Part shown: piece by piece, positions 46,301-58,415 of the stretch | Numbering within the stretch: position 1 is the stretch's first letter | How the letters are laid out: the number at the start of each line of letters is the position of its first letter | Assembly (NCBI GenBank): GCA_963556145.1 | Contig: OY744469.1 | Span: 4,002,767 to 4,066,766, forward strand | Length of the DNA: 64,000 nt | Source: Hygrocybe punicea | Lineage: Eukaryota; Basidiomycota; Agaricomycetes; Agaricales; Hygrophoraceae | Direction of reading: 5' to 3' | Made by a program: the position numbers and the translations under genes | The notes under the pieces: generated by a model | The model's database searches: none | Told to the model about the DNA's origin: nothing | The model's input: only the letters and a program-made list of their open reading frames with translations

Positions 46301-46880
46301 AGGCGTTGAGGGTGATATTCAAGTTTTCTGTGGTGTCGATCACAGGCATATTGCGGTAGACATTGTTGATAACAGCTTGAAGGTAGGCAATACGAACATG
46401 CGATGGCTCCTTGTCACGAAATGCGGGCGGAAGAACGGCGCCAATGTTATCCAATTCATCGTCAGGGAAAGGTTCAGGGCCAGCCAACATTTGCACTGTC
46501 CTGTACACAGTGTCGGATGGGTGAACAGGCTCACGTCTCGTAGCTTCCGAAGAAACTTGTGCACCTGAAGTCTCTGAATCTTGAATGATATCGTGAAAGC
46601 TATCATCAGCCTCCGAGAAAGCACTGATCTGACCGTGGTCTAAAGCAGTTGTGTCCCCAGACAGCTCTGGGACGACATCGGTTTGTGATGGATTGCCCCG
46701 TTGATTATTTCTTGACCCAGATGGAAGCCCAGTTCCACCGGGGGCAGGGCGTGCCAGTGGTGTTACAGGCGCAGGTCCATAGGTCTTGAGATGCTTCCTG
46801 GCGAGATCTGGTGAAATCTGACGGAAAAGGAGAGGTTTCGTAGAGCATCGGAGACAAGAGCAGAGTGCGTTTGAAGGCAT
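43393..46880 (-). CDS. Tnp2-family CACTA transposase
   Basis: Long minus-strand gene starting MPSNALCSCLRCSTKPLLFR at 46880. After a Ser/Thr/Pro-rich linker come a helical segment with RTLISAKRRLGIDPDQWIVQ and a zinc-binding block CPQCWKHYSPRELLELDGPG then CLASECPGT. The Tnp2 core reads FVMRDMYDGSIWHKFKTKI, then GDGAGQNLTEHRFGLHLVIN and IDWFGSL, ICDNCDTPGARKISGTAGHS then CPWCRC, LDWIPGWRPSLQTALDFMHC, and the DUF4218-like LYGPVYSWWLFAFERFNGML near 44370. The last exons add QFHPPEVIPASAIDC and an acidic end at TAA 43393-43395. No stop or frameshift was found in the main exons. Exact splice sites were worked out only for the last three exons. Confidence 0.88.
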
Positions 46881-47142
46881 CAGCGTCGCAAGTTGCAGCA
46901 AGGTAGTACAAGAGATAACCGGCACGCGCTTCGTTTACCAACGTGTAAAAGGTCACGGGACGCGAAAATCATCAAGTTCTCAAAGGAAGTCATATTCTAA
47001 GCATATTCTGGTAAGCTACAGAGACAACGAAAATACGCCGCGGTCATATTCTTAATCCAGCACATCCTCATCACATTACAATCACATTCCAGAACTTACG
47101 ATAATTTGACGAAATCGTATTTTACGACTTTACGCTGTGTTC

Positions 47143-47757
47143 TGTATTTAGCTGCGAATACTGGTTTTCCCCATCCAGGATCCTATCATTTCCGCGTAAA
47201 TGTCCCCAATTCTACCTCTCCCCCGCTCTGTCCGACACATTCAGCCTGGCAGCACTCACCCCCAACTGTAGTCCCCCTCCACCATGGACCAACATCACGT
47301 CCACTTCAGACCCAAATTTCACCTCTATGCACCATTGCAACTTACAGCCGGTTATCTGATCAACTCTGGTTCTAACAAAGAAAGATGTACCGTGGTCTCC
47401 TGGGCATTTAGGGATGGTCGAAACGATCTCAGCGCGGGTGTCAATAATATTACTTTGGAATTCGTCAATTTCAAGTCTGGGCATGCGACCGGTCTGTTCA
47501 TATGGAAACCAGGCGACTCGGTAGAATTCCCCTTTGCGAGTACAGATGTATCTGCGGGAGGTTGGCGGGTTCGGGCGAACATAATCGAAGGGTCACCTCT
47601 TGGTTCGACCGTCACTGCTCTTGGGGAGGATTTTTTATCAGACGATCATGGCCCCTGTGACAACCCTGGACAAGATGCACACCCCAGCGGAACTGAAGAT
47701 ATCCGGATTTCTGGAGATGATTATAGTCACATTTGCCTTCTTTTCTGTATATTTTGA
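47143..47757 (+). pseudogene. 3' part of the split secreted-protein gene
   Basis: Immediately after the right TTC duplication the frame continues TG TAT TTA GCT GCG, giving YLAANTGFPHPGSYHFRVNV then PNSTS. Further on, another frame (47284-47757) reads CTVVSWAFRDGRNDLSAGVN then NITLEFVNFKSGHATGLFIW and has a plausible beta-rich, secreted-protein composition. How the first piece joins the second was not solved; an extra intron or small indels are needed. No known domain is recognised. Confidence 0.45.
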
Positions 47758-47847
47758 GGTTACAGTAATTATACAAGAAATAACTTTTTGTTTGTACTTG
47801 TATGATTCGACACTAAAACTCAAAAATAAGTTTCGTACTGCAGGTTC

Positions 47848-49452
47848 ATGCTTTCGACTTTTACGCGCCTGCATTCGACGAGGGCTTTTCAAACTTGCAT
47901 ACCTCCTTCGACAAGCCGGTTTTTCACCATTTCGCCCCATCCTGCATTTCCTCGCGTCGCTCGCCCGTTGCCCGACAAATCTTTTAGACCGACACCATCG
48001 TTCCGAGAAGAGCTTGCACGCATAAGCAATGTGAAGTCATTCAGCGAGCACGTCGAACGCCCCTCGACAGGGAACCAAATCCTCGTGAGTATGTACTTAC
48101 AACGCGGATGAACCATCAAGTGTTTATGAACTCACGTCTTGTGTCAGTTCTTCGTAATTGGGTCGTATGTTGCATTCTCGATTGCTGCAACACAGACCAA
48201 TCTCGATACAGACTATTGGTCTAAAAGGCTTTCCGGGATGTCTCTGGTTTGGAGAGATCGCACGCCCTCCAATGACGAGATAATGAGGACGAAATACTAT
48301 GAACTCGGAAAGGTCAGCTTTTGTGACAACTCCAAAGCGATACCGCTCCGAATACACACAACATCTAGCGACTGCAGGGCCAACTGACGCAGTTGAAGGA
48401 ATTCACCGCAGAGTTCCCTCTTTTTCTCAAAAACCTCATCATTATGGGATATGTCAGGGTAGCACAGCCTTACTTGGACACGACGGACGGCAAACGAATG
48501 TGCTGGAAAATCTGTGCTGTCAACGCCGCCGTGTGGGTTGCGTGGCATATACCGCGTTTCCGGACTTTCATGACCGCCTCATTCATGCATCACCCCCTCT
48601 CAGGACAATGGCATACACTGCTGACAAGTATATTCAGGTAAACTTTGCTCATTATTTGTGATGAATGAACATTGAGCTTGTGCCATCTAGCCACAAAGGG
48701 ATCATCCATTTACTTTTTAATTGCATGGCTTTGACAAGCTTTGGTGATTATTCCCGTCTCTCTGAGCGCGCTGTCAGGTCTTAACCTCAATGCTGAAATA
48801 GGTACCGCTGCGTCGCATTTTCTAACTCGAGAACAGATGTCCCTTTCCAATGAAATGCGGGAGTCGTCGCCAAAGTGGCACTTTCTGGCGTTTTACCTCT
48901 CAGGTCACTCCCAACTTTATGCATTCCGACTACAAACTCACCCTTCGTTGTCCTCACTAGCTGGCCTGTTCTCCGGCCTTGTATCACACATCGTATCTGC
49001 GAAAGTTCGCTACCCGCGACTGATATCGCAACTTGCCTCCTCGTCAGCTGTTGCCGGCACAGCTACAGCCAAGTCGGCTGCTAAAATACCCGATATTGTC
49101 CCTTCCATTGGTGCATCTGGTGCGATATACGCCGCTGTTGTTATGACAGCCCTTGGCTTCCCGGACACGGAGATCGCACTCCTCATCCCACCTAGCTTTC
49201 CCATACCAATCCAGTACGGCGTTGGTGGTCTGGTGGCCATGGATATCTTGGGTGTGATACGTGGCTGGAGGTTTGTCTTTATTCCTTGACAGTTTGCTTC
49301 CCAACCAATCATGTTGCAGGTATCTGGACCACTGGGCTCACCTTGGGGGCGCAGCGTTTGGTGCAGCTTATTATGTATATGGCCCGCGATTTTGGAATTT
49401 TATGAGGGTTTCGCACCAGTCGTCACCGCAGCGGCCGTCCAAATCGTATTGA
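47848..49452 (+). CDS. PCP1: Mitochondrial rhomboid intramembrane serine protease (Pcp1/PARL-type)
   Basis: ATG at 47848 opens a mitochondrial-type presequence (MLSTFTRLHSTRAFQTCIPP) rich in Ser, Arg and Phe. Membrane segments follow: FFVIGSYVAFSIAATQ near 48155, CAVNAAVWVAWHIP near 48515, and SHKGIIHLLFNCMAL near 48690. The catalytic serine lies in the GxSG motif, SIGASGAIYAAVVMTALGF near 49105, and the catalytic histidine in YLDHWAHLGGAAFGAAYYVY near 49325. It ends at TGA 49450-49452. Homologues cleave Mgm1/OPA1 and control mitochondrial fusion and mitophagy. About seven introns of 45-100 nt. Confidence 0.92.
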
Positions 49453-49580
49453 TGAGTGTAGAGTAGATACTTAATAGGCTTGAATACACAGATCTAGACG
49501 GCACCGAGTCATTGACGATGTACAGAAGGATTGTATATTGCCAGTGGTTCATCATGTGATCATTGCAGGCCGTCACGGTC

Positions 49581-52500
49581 ATGGCCTCTTACCCGCCTAG
49601 AAAATTCACGACTCCAGATGTGTGTTCGAGGATTCTTTCAAAATTCGACGAAGCCACCAACCAAACCCTGAATGCCACATTGGCAACCTCTTGGCTCGCT
49701 GAACTCGACGAAACAATTCTCTTGACAAAGGTACTAGTAATATTTGATTCCGGGACAACATTTTAACCCCCTCGTCGTCCTTTATCCAGGAACGCATACA
49801 CCAGCGTATACAATCAGATCTGCCATTGTTCGAACAACAACTGCGCTCAGCCAGGTCTGTCCAGAGTCGTTTGCAGTCGCTCAGCAAAAATGTCGAAGGC
49901 TTGAATCAGGTTGTTTCTCATCCAGAAGTGCGCTTTTGTACCAACGGACTGCTCTTCCAAACGCCTTATTCAGCATCTAGACAGGTTTTATCCCCACCTT
50001 GGTCGGCGCATTGACTACACATGCATCATTGTCACAAGAATCATCCGACGCTACCGTCACATATGAGGCATTCTCGCATCTTCTTCGAATTAAAGCAGAA
50101 TTCGCCTCCCTTTCTTCTTTGGTTCAAGCAGGCATGCTACCCGACGCCGCGAGTGCTTGTGAAGTTCTGGAGCTCCAACTGAAAGACGTGCCAATGCCGT
50201 TAAACCAAGCCAATATAACGGCTGACTTCAAGGTGTGGGACCCATTATGCAACCGTATTGGTCAGCTTACGGTGCGAACAGCGCAGTTCCCGAGCCATGA
50301 GGGACCGCATTGAGGAACAACTCAGTGATGCTTACTCCAGAAGCGTCACTGTTACACCGACTGAACTTACACTGCGTCCCTTTATTCAAGGTTTGTCCAA
50401 CACGACGAGACACTGGCTATATCACACTGAACCAACGATCTCCATGCAGTTCGACAATCTGAAACGATATTATCTCTTTCTGCTGTCCTATCATCTCTCT
50501 CTGCACCTTCGATATCTTCTCATCTAACGACTCTCCGACGAGACTTAACGATCCACTATATCGATCGTATTCTGACGCAACCTACATCCATACTGCAAAC
50601 CTCGGGTGTGCAGGAGTACAAACTCTCCCTCTTGCCTTCTCCCTCAAATGCGGACATTCACACCACACGCTTAAACAATCTCGTTATCGTTCTCACTTTT
50701 CTGAACAATCATTTGTTTCCGTACCTTCCTGATGTCCAGAAAGAGACCTTTTCGAGATCGCTTAGCAAACCAGTAACGACGGGCATATTGAACCACCTTC
50801 TGATTCCCTCACTACCTTCTTCATTCTCCCTCCTCCCTCCTTTCCTTGATTTCCTGGAAAGAGCAGTCGAATTCGAGGACAAAAACATCAATGGAATATT
50901 GGGTCACCCAGCCAGTGACAAAGCGATCAAGACCTGGGCAGATGGTGTAGGCGGGCATTATGAACGTAAAAGGAGAGTGGACATCCTTGAAAATTCTCGG
51001 ATTATTATCATCCACGCGGAAGACGAACCTCATACATTTATTGCGGAAGTTGACACAGACCCGGAGCAGGCAGATACGCAGGAAGCGATCCCGAAACCGG
51101 CGGAGATCACTTCAATTGACAGCGATTCGTGGGGTTTTGACGATGAAGGAAATACGGAAGAAGCGGACTCGCCCATCACGGAAGAAAACGGTTGGGGGTT
51201 TGACGACGATATCCACCCGCAAGAGGAAGCGAAACCTCAGTCAAACTCCTCACATGATCCACCAGCTGACGATCCCACAGCTGCCTGGGGTTGGAATGAC
51301 GATGAGGGCGCTTCGGCAACTGACAATCTTGAGGAGACTGCTTGGGACGATCCATGGAACGAGGAACTTGGCATGGATATTGTGACTTCCCGTCTACAAG
51401 TCGATCCTATAAAATCTAGTTCCCATTTCCCAAAAGCAGCGACTGGCCTCGAAAAATTAACCTCCAAAAGCAAAATGGTTCAGTCCAATGGCAATTCACT
51501 CACATCCCCATTGTCTGTGCCGAGTTCGAAGAATTTGGCACCTGCCAAGCCGTTACTTGCCGATCCACCACCGTCGGCTCCCAGCGAAACCTATCTTATC
51601 TCCGGCCACATCAGAGAAATAGTCAGGATCGTTGAGGAAGTGCTGAAAGAAGGCAAAGAGTTGGCCTCATCGAAGGTCGTGATGTCACCTTTAGCGTCCA
51701 GCTCATTGCCAGGATCCCTGATTCTTCAGTCCGCAATTTCAGTCCTCGACTTATTTCGAGCACTATACCCAATCAGATATAGTTCGGTATTGGCGTCCCC
51801 GGAACGATCTATGCGTTTTTCCAATGACTGTATATATTTCAGCTGCGAGGTCGCAAAGATCCAACGAAAGGAGCGTGGTCTTGTAGGGGTGACAGAAAAG
51901 CTGGCGGAGTGCAAGGATGGCCTGAGAATTCTTGGGAACAGCTGGTTTGATGATACTATCGTGATTATCCTTCATCCTTGTTTTCCGTCCATCTCTGATT
52001 TACTGTTCAGGAAAAGCAACGGCACTTTATTGATGACATCTTGAAAGAAAGTGACGGCTTTACATGTACCACGGAGCAAGTTCGGTATGACGCATGCGAG
52101 AACGCCATCACTCGAGCTCTGCAGCACATCCGCCTTCTTTCTCGGCGATGGAAGGTCAGTTTCTCTTGTAGCTGCCTTGCCAAGAACGACGTCTAAGCGC
52201 TGGGTATCAGGGAGTGTTATGCCAGAGTAAATATTACGTTGCTCTTGGGTCCGTTGTGGATGCTGCTTTATCTCGAATGTTGGAGGACATACTAGCCTTG
52301 CCGGACATCACCGAAGAGGAGTCACATAGGTTAAGCGAACTATGTCGCATTCTTAACTCTCTTGAAGGCCTCTTCTTCTTGAACATTGACGAGGCAAGTG
52401 CGGCCCGAAAGTTTGAAGATTACTACTAACTCAGGCCAACCTCACAGCCATCCATTGTCGTTGCCTATGTTCCTTCTTGGCTCAAATTCTCGTATCTTTC

Positions 52501-52733
52501 TGAACTATTGGTGAGTCTTCTGACGTTCAGCTTTGTCACATCAATTGGCTCATGTCTCATTACAGGAAGCATCTATTGCTGACATCTCGTACTTGTTTGA
52601 AGAGGGTGCCTTGGTAGACTTTGAAGTGGGCGAACTGGTGACCCTGGTACGGGCACTGTTCGCAGATACGCCCTTAAGGGCGACTACTATAAATAAGTTA
52701 CTGCTAGGGAGACATCCCGTTCGAAATAATTAA
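49581..52733 (+). CDS. Dsl1/ZW10-family vesicle tethering subunit
   Basis: ATG at 49581 gives MASYPPRKFTTPDVCSRIL, followed by coiled-coil helices (QRIQSDLPLFEQQLRSARSV near 49805 and AFSHLLRIKAEFASLSSL near 50070). The middle has an acidic loop with repeated tryptophan motifs: DSWGFDDE, NGWGFDDD, AAWGWNDDE and TAWDDPW at 51120-51360. The C-terminal half has the ZW10 hallmark VLDLFRALYPIRYS near 51745, then ITRALQHIRLLSRRW and a last exon ending LVRALFADTPLRATTINKLL at TAA 52731-52733. In yeast the acidic loop of Dsl1 captures COPI coats through such Trp motifs, so an ER-Golgi retrograde tether is the best reading. EMC5 starts 18 bp downstream. Confidence 0.88.
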
Positions 52734-52751
52734 TACTGCGCGACATCTTAT

Positions 52752-53354
52752 ATGCCGGATTTAGCCGATCTACCTAAAGCGCTGATCAAAGTTGATCTAC
52801 AAAAACTCATGCTGGGGCGCATCCTGTTGCTACTCGCTGGAGTTGCCATCCTTCACGGTTAGAATTCTTCCTAATGCTATGGCACGTCGCGCTGACTGGC
52901 GGAATCAGCCGCCTTTTCAACATACGAACGTCAGTGTCGAGTGATGCAGGCTGAAGTAACACTGACAGGACCTTGCTTAGATTTATCTCAGCTCAAGGCG
53001 CTTGGGCGACCAGAAGGATCTTTGCCAATAGATGTACGCACTGTCCCTATATTCTAGTTGAGGTCCTCATCCCACGGGCTTTCAGGTCGTTATTGAAGCC
53101 CTCGTTGGCCTGGTGATGGGAATCTTTGGGGCATCATTGTACGGCAATGAAGTCTCACCATTAAAAGAAATAACTTGGGCAAGCGAGATGAAGAAGCGGT
53201 ATCTACGAAACTTCCGTCTGTTTTCAAACTAACCGTTAACCTTCACGTTTTTAGGTCAATCGACGAAATGGATTCGCGGTTAGGTTTCGCAAGCTTTGTG
53301 AACCGTGGTAGATCTTTCTTGTCTATATCGAAGAGCCCAACGTCAATGAAGTAG
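52752..53354 (+). CDS. EMC5: ER membrane protein complex subunit 5 (EMC5/MMGT)
   Basis: Small multi-exon gene starting MPDLADLPKALIKVDLQ at 52752. Two membrane segments are visible: MLGRILLLLAGVAILHAAFS and VVIEALVGLVMGIFGASL. A conserved LGRPEGSLPIDV lies between them, and the C-terminus contains VSPLKEITWASEMKK followed by RSIDEMDSRLGFASF. This pattern is diagnostic for EMC5, part of the insertase that places transmembrane helices in the ER membrane. It ends SPTSMK at TAG 53352-53354, converging with the RED gene about 50 bp away. Confidence 0.9.
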
Positions 53355-53406
53355 TGATGCAATCTACAAGTGTTTTAGACGAGCATGAAAACAAGTTTAC
53401 GAGGAG

Positions 53407-54962
53407 CTAAGCTCTTGATTTCTTCTCTGTGTAAGATTGCAATCTAAATAAAATGGTTCAATCGAGATCAAATCCGCATTGTTAGAGACTGACTTTTTAT
53501 AATCTCTCTCTGCTTTCACTTCTGCGCTCAGCTTTTTTTTCCCTCCATGCTCGTCTCCCGTCCCGCCTTTGCCCTTCCGCTTTCTCCGTTTTGCCAGCGA
53601 CCCGGCAGCCTCATCCACGGCGAGGAAGTCCCTAATATGTGGTAAAGCAGAACTTTCAAGAGGAACAAGACGTAATGGTTGTTCTGCCTCCTCATTCCTG
53701 ATTTGTGCCGGAATAGAGGTTGACTTGGATTCTTCCTTGAACGTCTCCGACTCCTCGGTGGCAAACCACCGTCCATCAGCTGGTTGCATTTCTTTGGAGG
53801 TTACTGACTGATCATCCCGCCGGGGATCGTCTTTAGGTCTGTCATCGTCGTCGTCGTCACCTAAGTCAATGCCTTCATACTCCCCGGCACCTACGAAGAT
53901 ATCGAAATCGTCGGTGAGTAGCCCAGAATCAAGTTCTGCAGGCGGGGTCGGTGGAGGCGGCAAGGTCGTATTGGCGGGTGGCGGCGTCGTCTCGTTCTTG
54001 GCTGGGGTCGTCACTGCCTCGCCAGTACCTTTTACTTCGCTGCCAACTTTCCGCTTCTTCTTCTTCCTCTCCCCATCCTTTTCCCTTCCGATCTTCCTCC
54101 TCTTCGGCTTCTCGTCCACTGGCAAACCTATCGGTTTGAACTTACCCGCCTTTTTGGCATCCTCCAACAAACGGGCCTCCTCTTCTACCCCCAATCCCCC
54201 CTTGACGGCTTCAACGACTTCCTTCTGCCTCTGTTCCTTCAATTCCCGGATGAGATCCTCCCGTGTCCTTTTCTTCTTTCCAGTGGATTCGGAAGAAATT
54301 TCGATGAAGGCTTGTTCGAGAGAGTCGTCATCTTCTGTTGACAACGCAACACGGGCTTTATTTTGTTCAAGGAGTGCGACGTCCAGACCTTTGACTAGGA
54401 TGGAGTGATCGCCATCGCCCCCAAGGTACCTGCGCTGTTCTTCAACCTAAAAGATACATGAGAGGAAAAAGAACGTCAATTCAATAAGCATTCACTTACT
54501 GCCATCTTGTCCTCGGTGTGAGCGGTCCTCCGTTCGAAATCTTCAAGCAGGGCCTCCACCTGAATGATACGTGAGTGGACAAGCTATGTCGGATTTCAGA
54601 GTTGGTAAATGCCTGTGCATAATCATTGCCCTCGCCAATCCTTCGCTCAGCAGCGCGATCACGATACTTTGGTTCCTTTTCTCTCTTGACTTTCCGCGGC
54701 TTGAAAGCCGGTTGCGAAGACTCTAGCGTTTTCTTCCTATGCGGTTGCAGCGGTATTATTTACGGCGACCACACCAAAAAAAAGTAAAATAAGAACGTAC
54801 GGCTTTGATGTAGATGCTGGACTCGGAACAGAACCACGGGGGGTGGTTAACGCATTGGATGATCCATGGTAAGGCAATTGCAAAAGTTTCCTGAAGGATT
54901 CCTAGCGAGATTGAACATGAGCAGTCTCCCGACTGTTCACCGAAGACACTGACCTGGTCCAT
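53407..54962 (-). CDS. RED/IK spliceosome-associated protein
   Basis: Exon 1 is just MDQ (54960-54962), then ESFRKLLQLPYHGSSNALTT, KPRKVKREKEPKYRDRAAER then RIGEGNDYAQ, a short exon with DFERRTAHTEDKMA, and RRYLGGDGDHSILVKGLDVA then LLEQNK. The YRDRA-ERR and YLGGD-EH-HLVKGLD-ALL blocks define the RED N-terminal domain. The long 3' exon is Lys/Glu-rich with a Pro-rich stretch (TTLPPPPTPPAELD) and a DDDDDD run. The last small exon ends LQSYTEKKSRA at TAG 53407-53409, joined across a 51 nt intron. RED (IK, fission yeast Saf5-group partner Smu2) acts in the precatalytic spliceosome. Confidence 0.87.
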
Positions 54963-55846
54963 GAGCTCAGTTTTTATCTGCCTGTAACGGTTAGCCGGTG
55001 GTAACCAGCTTTCAACCAGGAAAACTACAGTTTCGCCTTTCCACCCTTTCCACAACGTTTGTCTCTTCAGCAGATCAAATTTCACCGACAACCAGCTCTG
55101 CTCGCTTCTCATTGTCGTCTTCTCGTCGCTCACCGCCCAAATATCTACGATCGAACTCTCAACGAGACATGTACCGCTGAGATCTCAGCATTCTCGTTTC
55201 TCTTCTCAGGTCAGCGGCATAAATGATCTCGAGCGCAGATGCGTGGACCGTGCCCGTCCTTACAAAACGTATCTTGGCGCATGCTCGATACTAGAGTGCA
55301 GATGGTCTGGTCCGCTGAATTCACCCAAGCGCGAAATTCGGCCCTGTTATCAACGCACACCCAAGTTCAGAAGACAGTTTTCGGAAAAGCCTGCTGATGC
55401 CATCGAAATGTACGCGTCCTTTCTCCTATGTTACTTCTGCTCCCTGAATTGACTTATTGGTATCTTCACAAGACATGATCATCAACGATCCGCGAGACAC
55501 GAGCCGACTCGTTCACTGTGGAGTCGGTTCTAGATTTTGTGGGTTTCCTCCATCTGATAAAGCTAGAAATTTCTGTACTGGAACGTGAAGAAGCATTGAA
55601 ATAACCCGTGCCGGACACTCAAGTTGTGCTGTTAAATCTAGTTACTGGCATTCGTTCTTTGCAGTTGTCTCCAACCAGCTTTGCATCGTTGTAATTCCTA
55701 AGGCTTTGGCTTGTTCACGGAATAGGAATCTAGGATCTACTAGGAACTGTTCTCTACCTAACTATACTGTCACAACAGCGCCCTTTCTGTCGAAATGTTC
55801 ATCCAATCGTTCAAAATTTAGTTGTATCTGTAACTAGACCACTAGA
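54963..55846. other. No confident gene
   Basis: On the plus strand 55243-55452 encodes MDRARPYKTYLGACSILECR and continues RWSGPLNSPKREIRPCYQRT, a protein-like but unrecognised 69-residue frame. It might be an exon of a small gene. The remainder (55460-55846) is AT-rich with stops in all frames and presumably contains the 3' regions of neighbours. No RNA gene was seen. Confidence 0.35.
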
Positions 55847-57225
55847 TTATGTGACATTTTTTGCTGATAGCTCGACGGTATTCTTGAAAGCTCCCAATAG
55901 AGCTGTTAGCTGAATCTTCTCGCTTCCTCCAGCGGAGAGCCGATATCTAAGGAACTTGAACATCAATATGAAAAATGAAGATTAATTGAACGTACTCGGT
56001 AGCAGCCAGCTGGTCTAGCAGATAAATCCGCTCATGTGGTTTGAAATCAATGGTTTCCGCGTATTCGTAGGCACCGCTGATGAGATCCTGGAGTGCCAGC
56101 CCTCTCTCCGTCTTAAGGGCCGAGATCTCTGAATGATGCCATAAGAAAAGGACAGAGGAATGGATCATGGCTTACTTTGATACGATGTTGTAAATTCATC
56201 AGAGAGCATGGAGTTGACAATAATCTCGATATCGGAGGGATGAGGATTCCCTGTACAGTTGTAGATCTCAGTTTCACCAGTCAGATCGTACGCAGCGTGG
56301 CATGCTTGAAGTACGCTCAACGCTCGTCGCATATCACCCTTTGAAAGCTTCAACAACGCCTTCTTTCCGTCATCCGTCAATTTTACACTGATATAGTTGT
56401 TCAAAGTGGCGTTGTTTTATTATGTAAAAAACAAACTCACTGTTCAGCCTCCACAACGCTGTCGACTCTCTTTTCTACTTCGGTCATGGGGAGAGGAGAG
56501 AATCGAAAGCGTGTACACCGACTTTGTATGGCTGGTGCGATTTTATTCACGTAGTTACAGATAATGCAAAACCGAACATTCTTCGTATATTGCTCGATGA
56601 CGCGTCGGAGAGCCGCTTGAGCCTGTTGGGTCATCATATCTGCTTCGTCTAGTACAATGAGCTTGTAGCCTTTGGAAAAGAGTGTACGGGTTTCAGCGAA
56701 TTGTTTTATTTGTTCCCGGACGACGTCAATGCCACGATCGTCAGATGCGTTAAGCTAGGCAGTTATTCAGCAGTTGGCCGAGTATAAAACCAATGACAGT
56801 ACTTCAAGTATCTGTTTGCGATATTCTGACCCATATATACGTCGCGCAACGGCCAGAATTGTCGATGTCTTTCCCGTACCAGGTGGTCCATAGAACAGCA
56901 AATGAGGCAGTCTATTCTTCTCAATAAATTTCTCGACTGTAACATGGTGAGTGTAGACAACAGTGATTGAGAGCATTATGCTCACTTGTCGTAGTAATGT
57001 CTTTGTGCGAGACTACATCGTCTAGAGTCACCGGTCTGTATTTCTCTACCCTGATCACAGTCGAGTCAAAGCAGAAATGAATATTAAAGACGGTGCTCAC
57101 CAAGGTAGATTGTCATCATCATAATTCATTCGGCCATGGTCGACGGCCTTTCCTTTGCCTTTTTTTAGAGAAGAGAAACCAGTGGGTTCCACGTCGACCA
57201 TGCTGGCATCCTGGTCAGTGTCCAT
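55847..57225 (-). CDS. RFC3: Replication factor C subunit 3 (clamp loader AAA+ ATPase)
   Basis: ATG at 57223-57225 ([20 protein letters not shown]). After a basic KKGKGKAVD linker comes [20 protein letters not shown], the standard RFC small-subunit start. The Walker A is [20 protein letters not shown], Walker [21 protein letters not shown], and the SRC motif is in [18 protein letters not shown]. The sensor 2 region reads [20 protein letters not shown]. The C-terminal collar ends [19 protein letters not shown] at TAA 55847-55849. Subunits of this type load PCNA with Rfc1, 2, 4 and 5. Seven or so introns. It is divergent from the ubiquitin fusion gene with about 200 bp between ATGs. Confidence 0.94.
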
Positions 57226-57429
57226 GTCTACTGAAAGTAAATTTGACGCGACGCGATCACATGTCGGCAAACGCCGAGATGCGTCGTCAGCAGGTCTCAC
57301 GCACAGACCATCAACAGAAAGTTGGTTTGCTGTTATTTCGCAAATACCTCTTTCACCTACACCGGCTCTTGCTTTTGTCAAAGACTCCACCGTTCTGATC
57401 GTTGGACAGACGGAAGCGTCCGTATCAAG

Positions 57430-58137
<708 letters not shown>

Positions 58138-58415
58138 TGCTAGATCTTGAGATAGATTCTAGCGAGGTGTTTACTTTGTAGGATTGGTGCTTGATGTTTG
58201 TAGATTTCGCAAATTAGTTGGTTCGTGTTCAACGGGACAGGCCGCGAAGTAGTTGACGCCCAGCAGGCTCTAAGATTATGAAGTTATGATTAGGTTGAAC
58301 TCGCAGGATACTATGGCTGCTACCAAAGCTCACTAGCGCTCACTGCTGGAGTGCTTGAACGACCATTCGTTTTAGATTAGTAACCGGCTAATAATTGCCC
58401 CTGTCGTACGCCTCG

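Larger units (their letters stand above)
38383..47139. mobile_element. 8.8 kb CACTA-like (EnSpm-type) transposon with three genes
   Basis: The left end reads CACAGCGAATCAGCCCAAAA and the right end, reverse-complemented, reads CACAGCGTAAAGTCGTAAAA. TTC flanks both sides (38380-38382 and 47140-47142), matching the 3-bp TSD of CACTA elements. Further inside, a CATATT(T/C) motif is repeated near both ends (about 38400-38520 and 46990-47060). It contains a DUF6698-type gene (minus), a coiled-coil gene (plus) and a Tnp2 transposase (minus), with the last two converging at 43374/43393. All three read as intact multi-exon genes. The termini start CACAG, not CACTA, and only about the first seven bases match perfectly. 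Confidence 0.85.
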
